Below are positions 1 to 8,570 of a DNA stretch of 64,000 bases, piece by piece. A model generated the notes under the pieces. That model saw only the letters and a program-made list of their open reading frames with translations, did no database searches and was not told where the DNA came from. The position numbers were made by a program, and so were the translations under genes. Position 1 is the first letter of the stretch; each line of letters opens with the position of its first letter. This DNA comes from Dyadobacter subterraneus (GTDB taxonomy: Bacteria > Bacteroidota > Bacteroidia > Cytophagales > Spirosomataceae). The DNA lies in contig NZ_JACYGY010000001.1 in assembly GCF_015221875.1 (NCBI RefSeq), positions 2,892,501 through 2,956,500 of the forward strand, in the 5' to 3' direction.

Positions 1-85
1 GAGAGCAGGATGAGACGTTGTTTACGCTTATTTTGGTTTATTTGCATCAGAGATTAATATTTCAGAGACCAAAAATACTAAGAAA

Positions 86-640
86 ATGCGGGGAATAAGT
101 ACAGAAAATAATTGGAAGACGCTTTCTTCCAAGACGGTGTATGAGAATGCGTGGCTGGAAATCAGTCACCGTGAAGTGATTAACCCTGCCGGAAAAGATG
201 GAATTTATGGTGTTGTAAAATTTAAAAACAAAGCGCTCGGCATCATTCCTGTTGATGAAAACGGAAATATTTACCTCGTTGGTCAGTTTCGGTATACGTT
301 AAATGAATATTCCTGGGAAATTCCGGAAGGTGGCGGACCTTTTGATGAGGATGTGCTGGATGCCGCAAAAAGAGAATTAAAGGAAGAAACTGGTTTATTG
401 GCCAGCAACTGGACAAGATTATCAAGGATCCATACCTCAAATTCTGCAACGGATGAGGAAGGATTTCTTTTTCTGGCGGAGGGTTTAAGCCAAAGCGAGG
501 CGGAACCAGAGGAAACAGAAGAATTACAGGTGAAAAAGATTCACTTGTCGGAAGCCGTGGAAATGGTAATGCGTTCAGAAATTACGGATGCCATTTCGAT
601 CGCCGGAATTTTAATGGCCGCACGGCTGAAAGGAATATAG
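86..640 (+). CDS. Nudix hydrolase (ADP-sugar pyrophosphatase type)
   Basis: The 184-residue protein probably hydrolyses ADP-ribose or another nucleoside diphosphate sugar in the cytoplasm. A complete Nudix box (GX5EX7REUXEEXGU) is visible at residues 82-104, with REL at 96-98 and the metal-binding EE at 100-101. The preceding strand (WEIPEGGG) is typical of the ADP-ribose pyrophosphatase branch. Length matches that family. The stop lies one base before the start of the LysE-type gene, so the two are probably co-transcribed. The exact substrate cannot be read from the sequence. Confidence 0.88.
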   Translation: MRGISTENNWKTLSSKTVYENAWLEISHREVINPAGKDGIYGVVKFKNKALGIIPVDENGNIYLVGQFRYTLNEYSWEIPEGGGPFDEDVLDAAKRELKEETGLLASNWTRLSRIHTSNSATDEEGFLFLAEGLSQSEAEPEETEELQVKKIHLSEAVEMVMRSEITDAISIAGILMAARLKGI

Positions 641-641
641 T

Positions 642-1256
642 ATGATTGAAGCTTTATTTTACGGTATCCTGACGGGTATAGGACTGTGCCTGACTTTCGG
701 TACTGTGTTTTTTTCTTTGATTCAAAATAGTGTAGACAATGGTTACAGGACAGGGATTAAAATAGCTTTTGGTGTATTCATTTCCGACGCTATTTTCGTT
801 TTCTTTGCGATTTTCGGCACGGGATTATTGCCTGATATTCACAATTTTCAAAAGTACATGGCCGGTGCCGGTGTTCTTTTTTTATTGATTTTAGGAATTT
901 CAAATTTGGTTAAAGGGCAGCCAAAAGTTGCTTATCCCAAAACCAGATTTGGTAATTTGTTGTATTACTTTACAACAGGTTTTTTTTTAAATGCTTTAAA
1001 TCCGGTGAATTTTATTAGCTGGGTTACAATTGCTTCGTACATCCGCTCAACTTTGCATTATAATTTCCATCAGGTTTTACTATTCTTTACAGCGAGCGTG
1101 ATTGCGGTTTTCCTTGTGGAAAGTTCAATCGCTGTTTTTGCAGATAGACTAAAAAAAGTTTTTACCCCGAAAGTTGTTTTGATTTTCAATAAGGTGACGG
1201 GGGTGGTTTTTATATTGATCGCCTGCCAGATTGCTTATACTAATTTTTTGAAGTAG
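642..1256 (+). CDS. LysE/RhtB family translocator
   Basis: A 204-residue, strongly hydrophobic protein with about six membrane segments. The N-terminus resembles the LysE/RhtB amino-acid exporters: a first helix rich in G and L, followed by a cytoplasmic loop (NGYRTGIKIAFGVFISDA) matching the family's conserved GxxxGxxxGD region. A conserved-looking ALNPVNFISW segment occurs mid-protein (around residues 119-128), as in these exporters. It starts two bases after the Nudix stop. A strong hairpin terminator follows at 1275-1308. It probably exports amino acids or related small molecules; the substrate is unknown. Confidence 0.82.
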   Translation: MIEALFYGILTGIGLCLTFGTVFFSLIQNSVDNGYRTGIKIAFGVFISDAIFVFFAIFGTGLLPDIHNFQKYMAGAGVLFLLILGISNLVKGQPKVAYPKTRFGNLLYYFTTGFFLNALNPVNFISWVTIASYIRSTLHYNFHQVLLFFTASVIAVFLVESSIAVFADRLKKVFTPKVVLIFNKVTGVVFILIACQIAYTNFLK

Positions 1257-1274
1257 GAGAAGAGATATAAAACA

Positions 1275-1308
1275 AAAACCGGTCAGGATTTAAAATCTGA
1301 CCGGTTTT
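1275..1308 (+). terminator. Intrinsic terminator after the Nudix/LysE pair
   Basis: A perfect 12-bp stem (AAAACCGGTCAG at 1275-1286 with CTGACCGGTTTT at 1297-1308) encloses an AT-rich 10-base loop. It lies 18 bases after the LysE stop. The A-rich left side and T-rich right side would let it work in both directions. Confidence 0.8.
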
Positions 1309-1348
1309 ATGTTTGTAAAGTGTGCCAACGGAGCCCAAATTTATCTTA

Positions 1349-1395
1349 CCACGGGATAAATCCAGTGGCTAGAAAGTCTGTCGTGCCGAAGGCAC
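1349..1395 (-). repeat. REP-like unit 1 (minus orientation)
   Basis: Read on the minus strand, this 47-bp unit is a 13-bp hairpin (GTGCC-TTC-GGCAC), a 14-bp linker starting GAC and ending TAG, then a 20-bp imperfect palindrome (CCACTGGATTTATCCCGTGG). It is the inverted partner of unit 2 at 1453-1499, with identical internal spacing. By hand alignment the two units match at about 33 of 47 positions. It lies in a gap between genes. Confidence 0.7.
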
Positions 1396-1452
1396 TATGA
1401 AATCTGGGATGATTCAATTGATTCTAATCATATCTAATTTTGAGAATTAAAA

Positions 1453-1499
1453 ATGCCGTAGGCATGACCGACGTTGTAGCCGTGGGTTTTAACCCACGG
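1453..1499 (+). repeat. REP-like unit 2 (plus orientation)
   Basis: A 47-bp unit made of a 13-bp hairpin with a three-base loop (ATGCC-GTA-GGCAT, 1453-1465), a 14-bp linker (1466-1479) and a perfect 20-bp palindrome, CCGTGGGTTTTAACCCACGG (1480-1499). It mirrors unit 1 across a 57-bp AT-rich spacer. Paired inverted palindromic units of this size resemble REP/BIME elements moved by RAYT (IS200-like) transposases. No transposase is present in the window. Confidence 0.72.
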
Positions 1500-1517
1500 A
1501 AATGTTCACCAGATATA

Positions 1518-3098
1518 TTATTTCGAAAAAACCTCATCTACCACATACCCGTTATTCTTCAGATATTCCTTCCAGTCTTCAATCAAAAAGTTTTTCAAAA
1601 CGCGCGGGAATTTATTTTGTCCACCCATTTTTCCTTTTGATTCCATCCAGCCGTAAAAAGCTTTATTGGGAAGTACAGTCACAAAAACATCTTTCAAAGC
1701 ATGCTTGCGTTCCACTGCATAATCATCATTCAACTCAGCAAGTTTGGCATCGATTTTGGTTTTCAAAACCTGCGGATCAACATTACTTTCTTCCACACCG
1801 ATATACCAGTGGTGAGCAAATAACGAATCATGTTCAACACCACAAACTGTAAATTCTTTGACAGTCAATCCTAATTCATCAGAAATTAAATCAACCGCTT
1901 TATTCATATTATCAACCGAAAGGTGTTCTCCACATAAGCTTAAATAATGCTTGGTACGGCCCGTGATAACAATTTCAGCCTTCGCTTTATCTACAAATTT
2001 GACTGTATCACCAATCAGATAACGCCATGCACCTGAGCAGGTTGAGATCAAAAGTGCATATTCTTTTCCTTCTTCAACCTGGTCCACCATCAGCGTTTCC
2101 GGAGATGTTACCAGCGTTCCTTCCGAATCAAAGTTCTTTTCATTGAAAGGCACAAATTCGAAGAAAATTCCATTGTCAAGAACCAAAGCCATTCCGGCTG
2201 CACCGGGACGGTTTTGATATGCAATAAAACCCTCGGAGGCAAGATATGTATTGATATAAATGAGCGGCCGGGCAAGCAATTTTTCGAAACCTTTACGATA
2301 TGGTTCAAAAGAAACGCCGCCATGCGCAAAGACCTGAAGATTTGGCCAGATATCGTGAATTGTTTTTACTTTGTAATGGGCAATGATTTTTTCCATCAGA
2401 AGCTGAATCCAGGCCGGTACGCCCACGATAAAACCAATATCCCATTCGTGCGCTTTCAGTGTAATTTCTTCCAGTTTTAATCCCCAGTCTTTTTCAGAGG
2501 CAATTTTTTCTCCCGGTTTGTAATATGGACGAAACCATGCAGGAATCTGGCTGGCTGTAATTCCGCTCAAATCACCTTCATAATGTGAATCCTGATTGTT
2601 GAGGTTGGTACTTCCACCAAGCATTAAAAAACCTTTTTCATATAAATCGTCTGGCAGATCTTTATAACTTCCAAGGGATAAAATTTGCCTGATGCTGGTT
2701 TTCTGAATGGCTTTTGACATTGCCTTCGTTACCGGAATGTGCTTGGTAGCAGCTTCCGAAGTTCCTGAGCTTAACGCATAATATTTAATGCTGCCTGGCC
2801 AGCAAATGTCTTTTTCGCCATCAAGAGAACGGTGCCACCATTCCTTAAAAATAGCGTTATAATCATAAACCGGAACTGATTTTTTATACTGTTCGTAAAA
2901 CGCACCTTTGTTGCCAAAAAGGATTGACGATAACAATTCATCAAAGTTGTATTTTTCACCAAACTCGGTATACCTGGCCTTCGCCAAAAGTTTTGCTAAT
3001 GTCTTTTTCTGCTGCTGATGAATGGTTGCCTTTTTCCTGTTGGCAACGATGTTACTCAACCGGATTCCTCTTTTTAGCAAACTTCCTACTATGGCCAT
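1518..3098 (-). CDS. GH3 auxin-responsive promoter family protein
   Basis: A 526-residue member of the bacterial GH3 branch of the acyl-adenylate-forming superfamily. An ATP/AMP-binding P-loop-like SSGTSEAATKHIP appears near residues 110-122, and a YLIGDTVKF segment resembles the adenylate core motif. Plant relatives conjugate acyl acids such as auxin or jasmonate to amino acids; the role of bacterial homologues is not established. The surE gene lies 20 bases upstream on the same strand, so surE and this gene form a likely operon. Length is close to the usual 500-550 residues. Confidence 0.82.
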   Translation of the reverse strand: MAIVGSLLKRGIRLSNIVANRKKATIHQQQKKTLAKLLAKARYTEFGEKYNFDELLSSILFGNKGAFYEQYKKSVPVYDYNAIFKEWWHRSLDGEKDICWPGSIKYYALSSGTSEAATKHIPVTKAMSKAIQKTSIRQILSLGSYKDLPDDLYEKGFLMLGGSTNLNNQDSHYEGDLSGITASQIPAWFRPYYKPGEKIASEKDWGLKLEEITLKAHEWDIGFIVGVPAWIQLLMEKIIAHYKVKTIHDIWPNLQVFAHGGVSFEPYRKGFEKLLARPLIYINTYLASEGFIAYQNRPGAAGMALVLDNGIFFEFVPFNEKNFDSEGTLVTSPETLMVDQVEEGKEYALLISTCSGAWRYLIGDTVKFVDKAKAEIVITGRTKHYLSLCGEHLSVDNMNKAVDLISDELGLTVKEFTVCGVEHDSLFAHHWYIGVEESNVDPQVLKTKIDAKLAELNDDYAVERKHALKDVFVTVLPNKAFYGWMESKGKMGGQNKFPRVLKNFLIEDWKEYLKNNGYVVDEVFSK

Positions 3099-3118
3099 AG
3101 CTGATTTTCTAACGTGGG

Positions 3119-3886
3119 TTATAAATTCCAGGTTTCAAGCTCTTTCAAAGCTTTATACTCTGTTAAATCATATTGACAAGGTACAACGGAAATGTAATTA
3201 TTATCCAATGCCCAAACATCTGTATCTTCTTTTTCTGTATCAAAATTGACAAACTTGCCCGCCATCCAAAGATAACCACGACCATTCGGATCAACACGAT
3301 GATCAAATTTTTCCTGCCATTTTGCATGCGCCTGGCGACAAACTTTTACTCCTTTAACCGGCTCCTCAGTCTTTTCAGGAATATTAACGTTCAGGGCTAT
3401 GCCCTTTGGTATACCATGTTTTAAGGCAGATTCCGTGATTGATTTTATAAAGGGTATTCCATGACTGAAATCTGCATCCTCTCTGAAATCACACAAAGAA
3501 AAACCGATAGCTGGTATACCTTCAATTGCTCCTTCAATGGCGGCAGACATAGTTCCGGAATAGAGAACGCTGATGGAACTATTACTTCCGTGATTAATTC
3601 CGCTGACAATTAAATCAGGTTTTCTGTCTTGCAATACGTAATTTTTTGCCAGTTTAACGCAATCTGCCGGTGTTCCTGAGCATTCATATTCTACTACATC
3701 ATCAAAAATATGTGTTTCATATAACCGCAATGGTTCGCCAATTGTGATGGCATGCCCCATTCCGGATTGCGGGCTATTCGGTGCTACAACGATGACGTCG
3801 CCAATAGTTTTCATGATGTCAACCAGTGTGCGAATACCCAACGAGGTTATTCCGTCATCATTTGTAACTAAAATAAGTGGTTTCAT
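3119..3886 (-). CDS. surE: 5'/3'-nucleotidase SurE
   Basis: SurE is a metal-dependent phosphatase acting on nucleoside 5'- and 3'-monophosphates, linked to stationary-phase survival. The N-terminus reads ILVTNDDGI with the metal-binding Asp pair at residues 10-11. It is followed by VVAPNSPQSGMGHAIT and a later VSGINHGSNSS, all hallmark SurE motifs. The protein is 255 residues, the usual length. It is the first gene of a probable two-gene operon with the GH3 protein. Confidence 0.95.
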   Translation of the reverse strand: MKPLILVTNDDGITSLGIRTLVDIMKTIGDVIVVAPNSPQSGMGHAITIGEPLRLYETHIFDDVVEYECSGTPADCVKLAKNYVLQDRKPDLIVSGINHGSNSSISVLYSGTMSAAIEGAIEGIPAIGFSLCDFREDADFSHGIPFIKSITESALKHGIPKGIALNVNIPEKTEEPVKGVKVCRQAHAKWQEKFDHRVDPNGRGYLWMAGKFVNFDTEKEDTDVWALDNNYISVVPCQYDLTEYKALKELETWNL

Positions 3887-4009
3887 ATATTAATTCAAAA
3901 TTTACTCAGCTTTATATCCACAAAATTTAGCGGATTTTGTTGATGAAAATTGTTTTGTTTTGTGGTTGAAAGTATCCAATTTCACTTTAAAAAATCAAAT
4001 TTAAGGAAT

Positions 4010-4510
4010 ATGCCTTCATTCTCAATAAAGCATGCAACCCTGGCTGACATACCCGTAGTAATCCAAATTCAGGAAAAAACGTGGGAACCTACTTACCGTG
4101 AAATCCTTACAAAAGAGCAGATAGATTATATGTTTGAAAAAATATATTCTAAAAATGCGCTGGAAAATCAGATGACACAGGGCGGACAGCAATTTATGCT
4201 TTTGTTTAACGCAGAAATTCCCAAAGGTTTTGCTGCGATATCTGAGGAAGCACCCGGATACTTCAAGTTACACAAGATTTATGTACTTCCAACAACGCAG
4301 GGTACCGGAGCCGGCAAATTTTTGCTGACTGCGGTGGAGAATTATGTAAGATCGCTGGGTGGAAAAAAACTGGCTTTGAACGTCAATCGATACAACAAAG
4401 CCAGATCTTTTTATGAAAAAATGAATTTCACTGTTACAAGGGAGGTTGATGTTCCAATTGGTCCTTACTGGATGAATGATTTCATCATGGAGAAACAATT
4501 GGAACAGTAA
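4010..4510 (+). CDS. GNAT family N-acetyltransferase
   Basis: A 166-residue acetyl-CoA-dependent acetyltransferase. The acetyl-CoA loop is visible as KIYVLPTTQGTGAGKFLL (the Q/R-x-x-G-x-G/A region), followed by LNVNRYNKARSFYEKMNFT, the typical fourth-motif helix and strand. I chose the ATG at 4010, giving MPSFSIKHATLADIP, because this begins exactly at the usual GNAT first strand. A longer in-frame start at 3950 adds 20 residues with no domain match. The substrate is unknown. It is convergent with trhO, whose stop lies three bases away. Confidence 0.85.
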   Translation: MPSFSIKHATLADIPVVIQIQEKTWEPTYREILTKEQIDYMFEKIYSKNALENQMTQGGQQFMLLFNAEIPKGFAAISEEAPGYFKLHKIYVLPTTQGTGAGKFLLTAVENYVRSLGGKKLALNVNRYNKARSFYEKMNFTVTREVDVPIGPYWMNDFIMEKQLEQ

Positions 4511-4513
4511 ATA

Positions 4514-5497
4514 TCAGGCTTGCTCTTTTGCGGCAAGCTTCAATTTTTTAAGTGTCTTTTTCAGACTTTTCATGCCTTGCAGCGGATTGTAATGGTTACT
4601 GTTACTGACATAGTAACCCGTTCCGTCATAAACCCTTTTGTTTGGATGTGCCTTACATTCCGGAGAACATGCACCTTCCATTTCTTCACCACATTTGTGG
4701 CAAACCGGTACGTGCGTGTTACATTCGGCGTTGGCGCAGTTGATCATCCTGTCGCAGGGATCGTTGCAAATATAACATCTTGAAATAACGGTAGGATTTA
4801 CCTGGTTCACATCAACGGTAATTCTGTTGTCGAAAACATAACATTTCCCGTCAAAATCTTCACCGCCTTCTTCCAGTCCGTAACGGATAATACCACCGTG
4901 AAGCTGGTACACATCAGTAAATCCTTTTTCCAAAAGATATGCACTCGCTTTTTCACACTTGATTCCACCTGTGCAATACGTGACGATTTTCTTATCCTTC
5001 AAATGCTCGATTTCATGGATATGATCCGGTAATTCACGCAGATTGTGCATATCAAAAGTGATTGCACCTTTGAATTTCCCAACTTCATGTTCATAGTCAG
5101 AACGCATATCAACCAGAACCACATCGGGATCCTGCATCATAGACTTCAGCTCTGACGGTTCCAGATGTTTTCCGGTACGCACGAGAGGATTTACATTAAG
5201 GTCAGAATTTACAATTTCATCCTTAACACGAACGTGCAATTTTTGGAAAGCAATTTCATCATGATCATCCACTTTAAACTGGACATCTTTAAATCTTTCG
5301 TCAGAGCGGATATAATTCATGTAAGCTTCACAATCTTCCGGCGTTCCGGAAACGGTACCATTAAGGCCCTCCGGAGCAATAATGATTCTTCCAAGAAGAT
5401 TGTTTTCTACACAAAACAAATGATGCTCATCGCGATACGTTTCCGTATTTTCGATAGGAGCATAAAAATAATAGAGTATTACACGAAAAGGCTTCAT
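4514..5497 (-). CDS. trhO: tRNA uridine-34 5-hydroxylase TrhO (rhodanese family)
   Basis: Family knowledge: TrhO (YceA) hydroxylates U34 in the wobble position of a subset of tRNAs. The protein (327 residues from the chosen start) has the TrhO N-terminal domain with GRIIIAPEGLNGTVSG near residues 36-51, then a rhodanese domain with the catalytic loop CTGGIKC at 175-181 followed by EKASAYL. A Cys-rich C-terminal tail (CYICNDPC, CHKCGEEM, CSPEC) looks zinc-binding. I use the ATG at 5497 (MKPFRVILYY), the usual start of the family. An in-frame ATG at 5551 would add 18 atypical residues. Confidence 0.92.
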   Translation of the reverse strand: MKPFRVILYYFYAPIENTETYRDEHHLFCVENNLLGRIIIAPEGLNGTVSGTPEDCEAYMNYIRSDERFKDVQFKVDDHDEIAFQKLHVRVKDEIVNSDLNVNPLVRTGKHLEPSELKSMMQDPDVVLVDMRSDYEHEVGKFKGAITFDMHNLRELPDHIHEIEHLKDKKIVTYCTGGIKCEKASAYLLEKGFTDVYQLHGGIIRYGLEEGGEDFDGKCYVFDNRITVDVNQVNPTVISRCYICNDPCDRMINCANAECNTHVPVCHKCGEEMEGACSPECKAHPNKRVYDGTGYYVSNSNHYNPLQGMKSLKKTLKKLKLAAKEQA

Positions 5498-5624
5498 TAA
5501 TCTAATTTTCAAGGACTGAATGGGGCAGCAATTGTCTTTTTGAAATGCCAACCCTTAAAATCGACTGCAAATATACGAATATCACAACTTTATCCGAAAT
5601 GGAAAAAACTAACTTTCGTCAGCC

Positions 5625-5654
5625 TTTCATTTAACGTTCAAATCCATATTTTTG
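5625..5654 (+). promoter_or_regulatory. Candidate Bacteroidota promoter for the deoxynucleoside kinase
   Basis: A TATTTTTG element (5647-5654) fits the Bacteroidota -7 consensus TAnnTTTG. It is preceded by TTTC at 5625-5628, with an 18-bp spacer, in the -33 position. The 5' leader would be about 45 bases. The match is by eye only. Confidence 0.4.
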
Positions 5655-5702
5655 TGCCACTTGAAGCACCACATATTCATTAACAACTAAAATTTAAATT
5701 CA

Positions 5703-6317
5703 ATGCACATCGCAATAATCGGAAATATCGGCGCGGGAAAAACAACGCTGACACAGATGTTAGGTGAACATTATGGCTGGGAAGTGATGTACGAAGCCGT
5801 AGAAGGAAATCCGTATCTGGCTGACTTTTATGAAGATATGGAGCGCTGGGCTTTTAATCTGCAAATATATTTCCTGAACAACCGCTTTGCCCAGGTTCAG
5901 ACGATCAGGTCTACAACTTATGCTACCATTATTCAGGACCGGACAATCTATGAAGATGCTTTTGTGTTCGCACGTAATTTGCACGACTCGAAAATCATGA
6001 CAGAACGTGACTACAAAAGTTATTTACTATTGTTTGAATCAATTATGAAAACGGTTTCCCAGCCTGATCTTTTAATTTATCTCAAAGCTGATATACCAAA
6101 ACTGGTTTCACAGATCAAGAAAAGAGGGCGGGAATTTGAGGCTGATATTTCAGAAGAATATCTGACAAATTTGAACAGATATTATGAAGATTTCAGTCAA
6201 AACTACGACCACGGAAGATTGCTTACCATTGATGTAAATAATATGGATTTTGCTTCCAAACCGGAGGATTTTAATACCATTGTTACAGCGTTAAACAAGG
6301 AATTATTCTACGTTTAG
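5703..6317 (+). CDS. Deoxynucleoside kinase (deoxyadenosine/deoxyguanosine kinase type)
   Basis: A 204-residue deoxynucleoside salvage kinase using ATP. The P-loop GNIGAGKT is at residues 7-14. It is followed by the family's EAVEGNPYL and FNLQIYFLNNRF segments and by QDRTIYEDAFVFA (the D-R-S/T-x-x-E-D motif). An LID-like KKRGREFE follows. These features match the dNK/dGK-dAK family and its typical length. The gene is monocistronic, with a bidirectional terminator at 6325-6370. Purine versus pyrimidine preference cannot be decided from sequence alone. Confidence 0.9.
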   Translation: MHIAIIGNIGAGKTTLTQMLGEHYGWEVMYEAVEGNPYLADFYEDMERWAFNLQIYFLNNRFAQVQTIRSTTYATIIQDRTIYEDAFVFARNLHDSKIMTERDYKSYLLLFESIMKTVSQPDLLIYLKADIPKLVSQIKKRGREFEADISEEYLTNLNRYYEDFSQNYDHGRLLTIDVNNMDFASKPEDFNTIVTALNKELFYV

Positions 6318-6324
6318 AAATCAA

Positions 6325-6370
6325 AACGCAAACAGGAATTGACCAAATTGAGGCAATTCCTGTTTGCGTT
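6325..6370. terminator. Bidirectional intrinsic terminator
   Basis: A perfect 17-bp stem (AACGCAAACAGGAATTG at 6325-6341, CAATTCCTGTTTGCGTT at 6354-6370) with a 12-base loop sits between the convergent kinase gene and the small gene at 6375. A T-run follows on the plus strand. Confidence 0.85.
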
Positions 6371-6374
6371 GTTT

Positions 6375-6728
6375 TTAGAAACGATCAGTTATCAACAATC
6401 CTCTTGCCACAATAGCAATCAAATCTTTTGACGAAGTTGCTTTATCAAGGTCAGATTTCATGGACAAAAATTCGAACTTTTCTTTTTTGTCCAGACTCAT
6501 TTTAAGGAATTTACTTATCGCTTTTGCAATATATCCTTTCACCTTATCCAGTTGTTTGACATTAGAAGAAACCAGTTTGCTCAAATCTTTTCCTTCTTCA
6601 ATATCAATCAAATTGGTCATTTGAACGCCATGTTCGCCATTTTTTCCTTCGGAGGTCACATTTTTAAATGCCCGGCGGATAAATGTTTCGTAGTCGTATG
6701 CGTCGTTGTAAGCGTTTTCGTTTGTCAT
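6375..6728 (-). CDS. Conserved-looking hypothetical protein
   Basis: I do not recognise this 117-residue protein. It has no signal peptide or membrane segment and is strongly charged and helical in composition, with a Lys-rich middle (KQLDKVKGYIAKAISKFLK). The start ATG follows a short 5' region, and the gene is flanked by a good terminator, so it is probably real. Function unknown. Confidence 0.65.
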   Translation of the reverse strand: MTNENAYNDAYDYETFIRRAFKNVTSEGKNGEHGVQMTNLIDIEEGKDLSKLVSSNVKQLDKVKGYIAKAISKFLKMSLDKKEKFEFLSMKSDLDKATSSKDLIAIVARGLLITDRF

Positions 6729-6791
6729 TATTCTTCCTGATTTTATCGCAAAGTACGGCTTTGCCGTTTCGTTACAATTTTATTATTCAGG

Positions 6792-7472
6792 TTAATTTAA
6801 ATCAGCTGCTGACAATTTGTCCGTAAAAATTTCAAAAGAAGATCCATCCACAGTCTCAATTATTATTTTTGACCAAAAACTTTGCGCTTTCTGATTCGTG
6901 GGAAACCAGTTTCTATTTTCATTCACAATCACAAGCAATCCTTCGTCGTCACCGACAGCTGTGAAATTTTCCTGAGCGGGCTGTTTGTGAAATATGGCAA
7001 GATTATAATTTTCGGAGATCGTTATAGCCAACGCCGGAACATCGTCCGTTACCAATCCAATTTCACTAACAGAAATAACAGAAGAAGCATCGAATATTTT
7101 TTCAGACTGGTTGTCAACATCAAAACGACAAATTAATTCGAGCAGATTTCCATTGTTATCATAGAAATAAATCGATTTGGCATTCCACAATTTGATATCA
7201 GCAATGTTGCTTTCTGGTGTTACCGGAAGTATGGAAACTTTTTTGGAAAGCCAGTCAAAAGCTTCATCCAGTTTGTTATTGGGAATATCGAATGCAATAT
7301 GATAAACCGGTTCAGGAACTTGGGAAAGTATAAATTTCAAATTTGTATTACCAATCAGGTAAGATAATTCTTTTCCTGTTTTTTGGCGGGCGGATAAATC
7401 CAAAAATGTATTGTAAAAAGTTTCGGTTTTATCAATGTTATTGGTCAGCAGATGTAATTCCTTTATTTTCAT
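6792..7472 (-). CDS. VOC (glyoxalase/bleomycin-resistance) family protein, two modules
   Basis: A 226-residue protein with a first VOC module beginning KIKELHLLTNNIDKTETFY and ending with YFYDNNGNLLELICRF, the characteristic beta-strand pair carrying a metal-ligand Glu. A second, weaker VOC-like half starts at VISVSEIGLVTDDVPAL. Two tandem beta-alpha-beta-beta-beta modules are typical of glyoxalase/dioxygenase superfamily members. No substrate can be inferred. It is monocistronic between the 6375 gene and a response regulator. Confidence 0.75.
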   Translation of the reverse strand: MKIKELHLLTNNIDKTETFYNTFLDLSARQKTGKELSYLIGNTNLKFILSQVPEPVYHIAFDIPNNKLDEAFDWLSKKVSILPVTPESNIADIKLWNAKSIYFYDNNGNLLELICRFDVDNQSEKIFDASSVISVSEIGLVTDDVPALAITISENYNLAIFHKQPAQENFTAVGDDEGLLVIVNENRNWFPTNQKAQSFWSKIIIETVDGSSFEIFTDKLSAADLN

Positions 7473-7568
7473 GTTAATAGTATTATCAAGCCGGTTTAAG
7501 CTGCGGCTTGTATAATTATAAGAAATTGAAAGGAAAGATAGTTCCTGGCTAACGGGTAGGAACCAGGT

Positions 7569-7982
7569 TTAGAATCGCTGATGATCAAAAAAACAAGTCT
7601 GTAATGCTTCTGCTATTTTAATGAAACCGTCCATCGTATTGGGCTTTTTAATAAAGGCATTGATCCCGGCCTGGTAAGCTTTCTGGATTAATTCCGGTTC
7701 AGAAGATGTCGAAATCATTACTGTGGGAATATGTTTGATCTGATCATTGGCGCGGATGGCTTCCAAAGCTTCCAAACCTGTAACTTTCGGCATATTCATA
7801 TCCAGAATAACAAGAACGGATGAATCTGCGATACTTTCAGATTGAATCAGGTTTAACAAATCCATTCCATCGGCAACTTCAATTATTTTGATTTCAAGAT
7901 TGAGGTCACGAATGGCATCCGAAATAAACTGGCGGTCATCTTCATCATCGTCAGCAACATAGATAATTTTGGAAGGTTTCAT
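7569..7982 (-). CDS. Single-domain response regulator (CheY/Rcp type)
   Basis: A receiver domain with no output domain, 137 residues from the ATG at 7982 (MKPSKIIYVADDDEDD). The acidic pocket (ADDDEDD), the phospho-acceptor Asp in VILDMNMPKVTG, the switch Thr/Ser (VMISTSS) and the Lys in FIKKPNT are all present. The extra acidic residues after the first strand match the Rcp1-like subgroup. An upstream in-frame ATG at 8057 would add 25 residues with no match. It is adjacent to a second, similar receiver and a divergent histidine kinase, which suggests a shared phosphorelay. Confidence 0.88.
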   Translation of the reverse strand: MKPSKIIYVADDDEDDRQFISDAIRDLNLEIKIIEVADGMDLLNLIQSESIADSSVLVILDMNMPKVTGLEALEAIRANDQIKHIPTVMISTSSEPELIQKAYQAGINAFIKKPNTMDGFIKIAEALQTCFFDHQRF

Positions 7983-8174
7983 TACTAAAAGTCTTTGGAT
8001 TATTCTTATCCGGCCGCCCGCAAGTAATGAGGGGCAGCATGATTTATCGGATTCCAAAGGTAGGAAAAATACTATTTTAACATTTTGTCAAAATACTGAT
8101 TTTAGTCATTTTCTACATCAAAAAGCGGAAGATATGCATAACTTTTTTTGCTAAGATTCGGTTGGGAGCTGATA

Positions 8175-8570
8175 TTACAAAAACTGATTGGTAAGCTGCT
8201 GGATTAAATCAATAAAGGCTTCAAAAGAATCGGGTTTTGTTAGATAAATGCTGATTCCAGCCTTATAAGCCAGCTGTGCAAATGAAGAATCTGAGGAAGT
8301 TGACAACATAACGGCAGGAATCATCGACAAATGTGGGATGGAACGAATGGCGTCAAGTGTTTCAAGACCATTCATTTTTGGCATATTCATATCCAGAACC
8401 ACGATAGCAGAGTCAGCTTCTCCGCTTTCTTCCATGAGGGTTAGCAACTCAAAACCATTTTCGGCTTCTATCACTTTTATTTCGCTGTCTACTTCCCGAA
8501 TCGCCTCCTTAATCAGGAACCTGTCGTCGGCATCATCATCGGCCAGGAAAATAGTTTTAAGATTTTGCAT
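8175..8570 (-). CDS. Single-domain response regulator (CheY/Rcp type)
   Basis: A 131-residue receiver domain paralogous to the one at 7569. Both share the layout ADDDxDDRxLI/ISDAIR, VVLDMNMPKMNGLETLDAIRS, MLSTSS and a Lys-Pro near the end (YLTKPDS). There is no DNA-binding output domain, so it probably acts by protein contact or as a phosphate carrier. It is divergent from the GAF histidine kinase at 8963 across a 392-bp gap. Confidence 0.88.
   Translation of the reverse strand: MQNLKTIFLADDDADDRFLIKEAIREVDSEIKVIEAENGFELLTLMEESGEADSAIVVLDMNMPKMNGLETLDAIRSIPHLSMIPAVMLSTSSDSSFAQLAYKAGISIYLTKPDSFEAFIDLIQQLTNQFL

Noticed and set aside
1..85. End of an upstream gene
   Set aside because: A short frame stops near position 57, but it is too short to assign; left as unassigned sequence.
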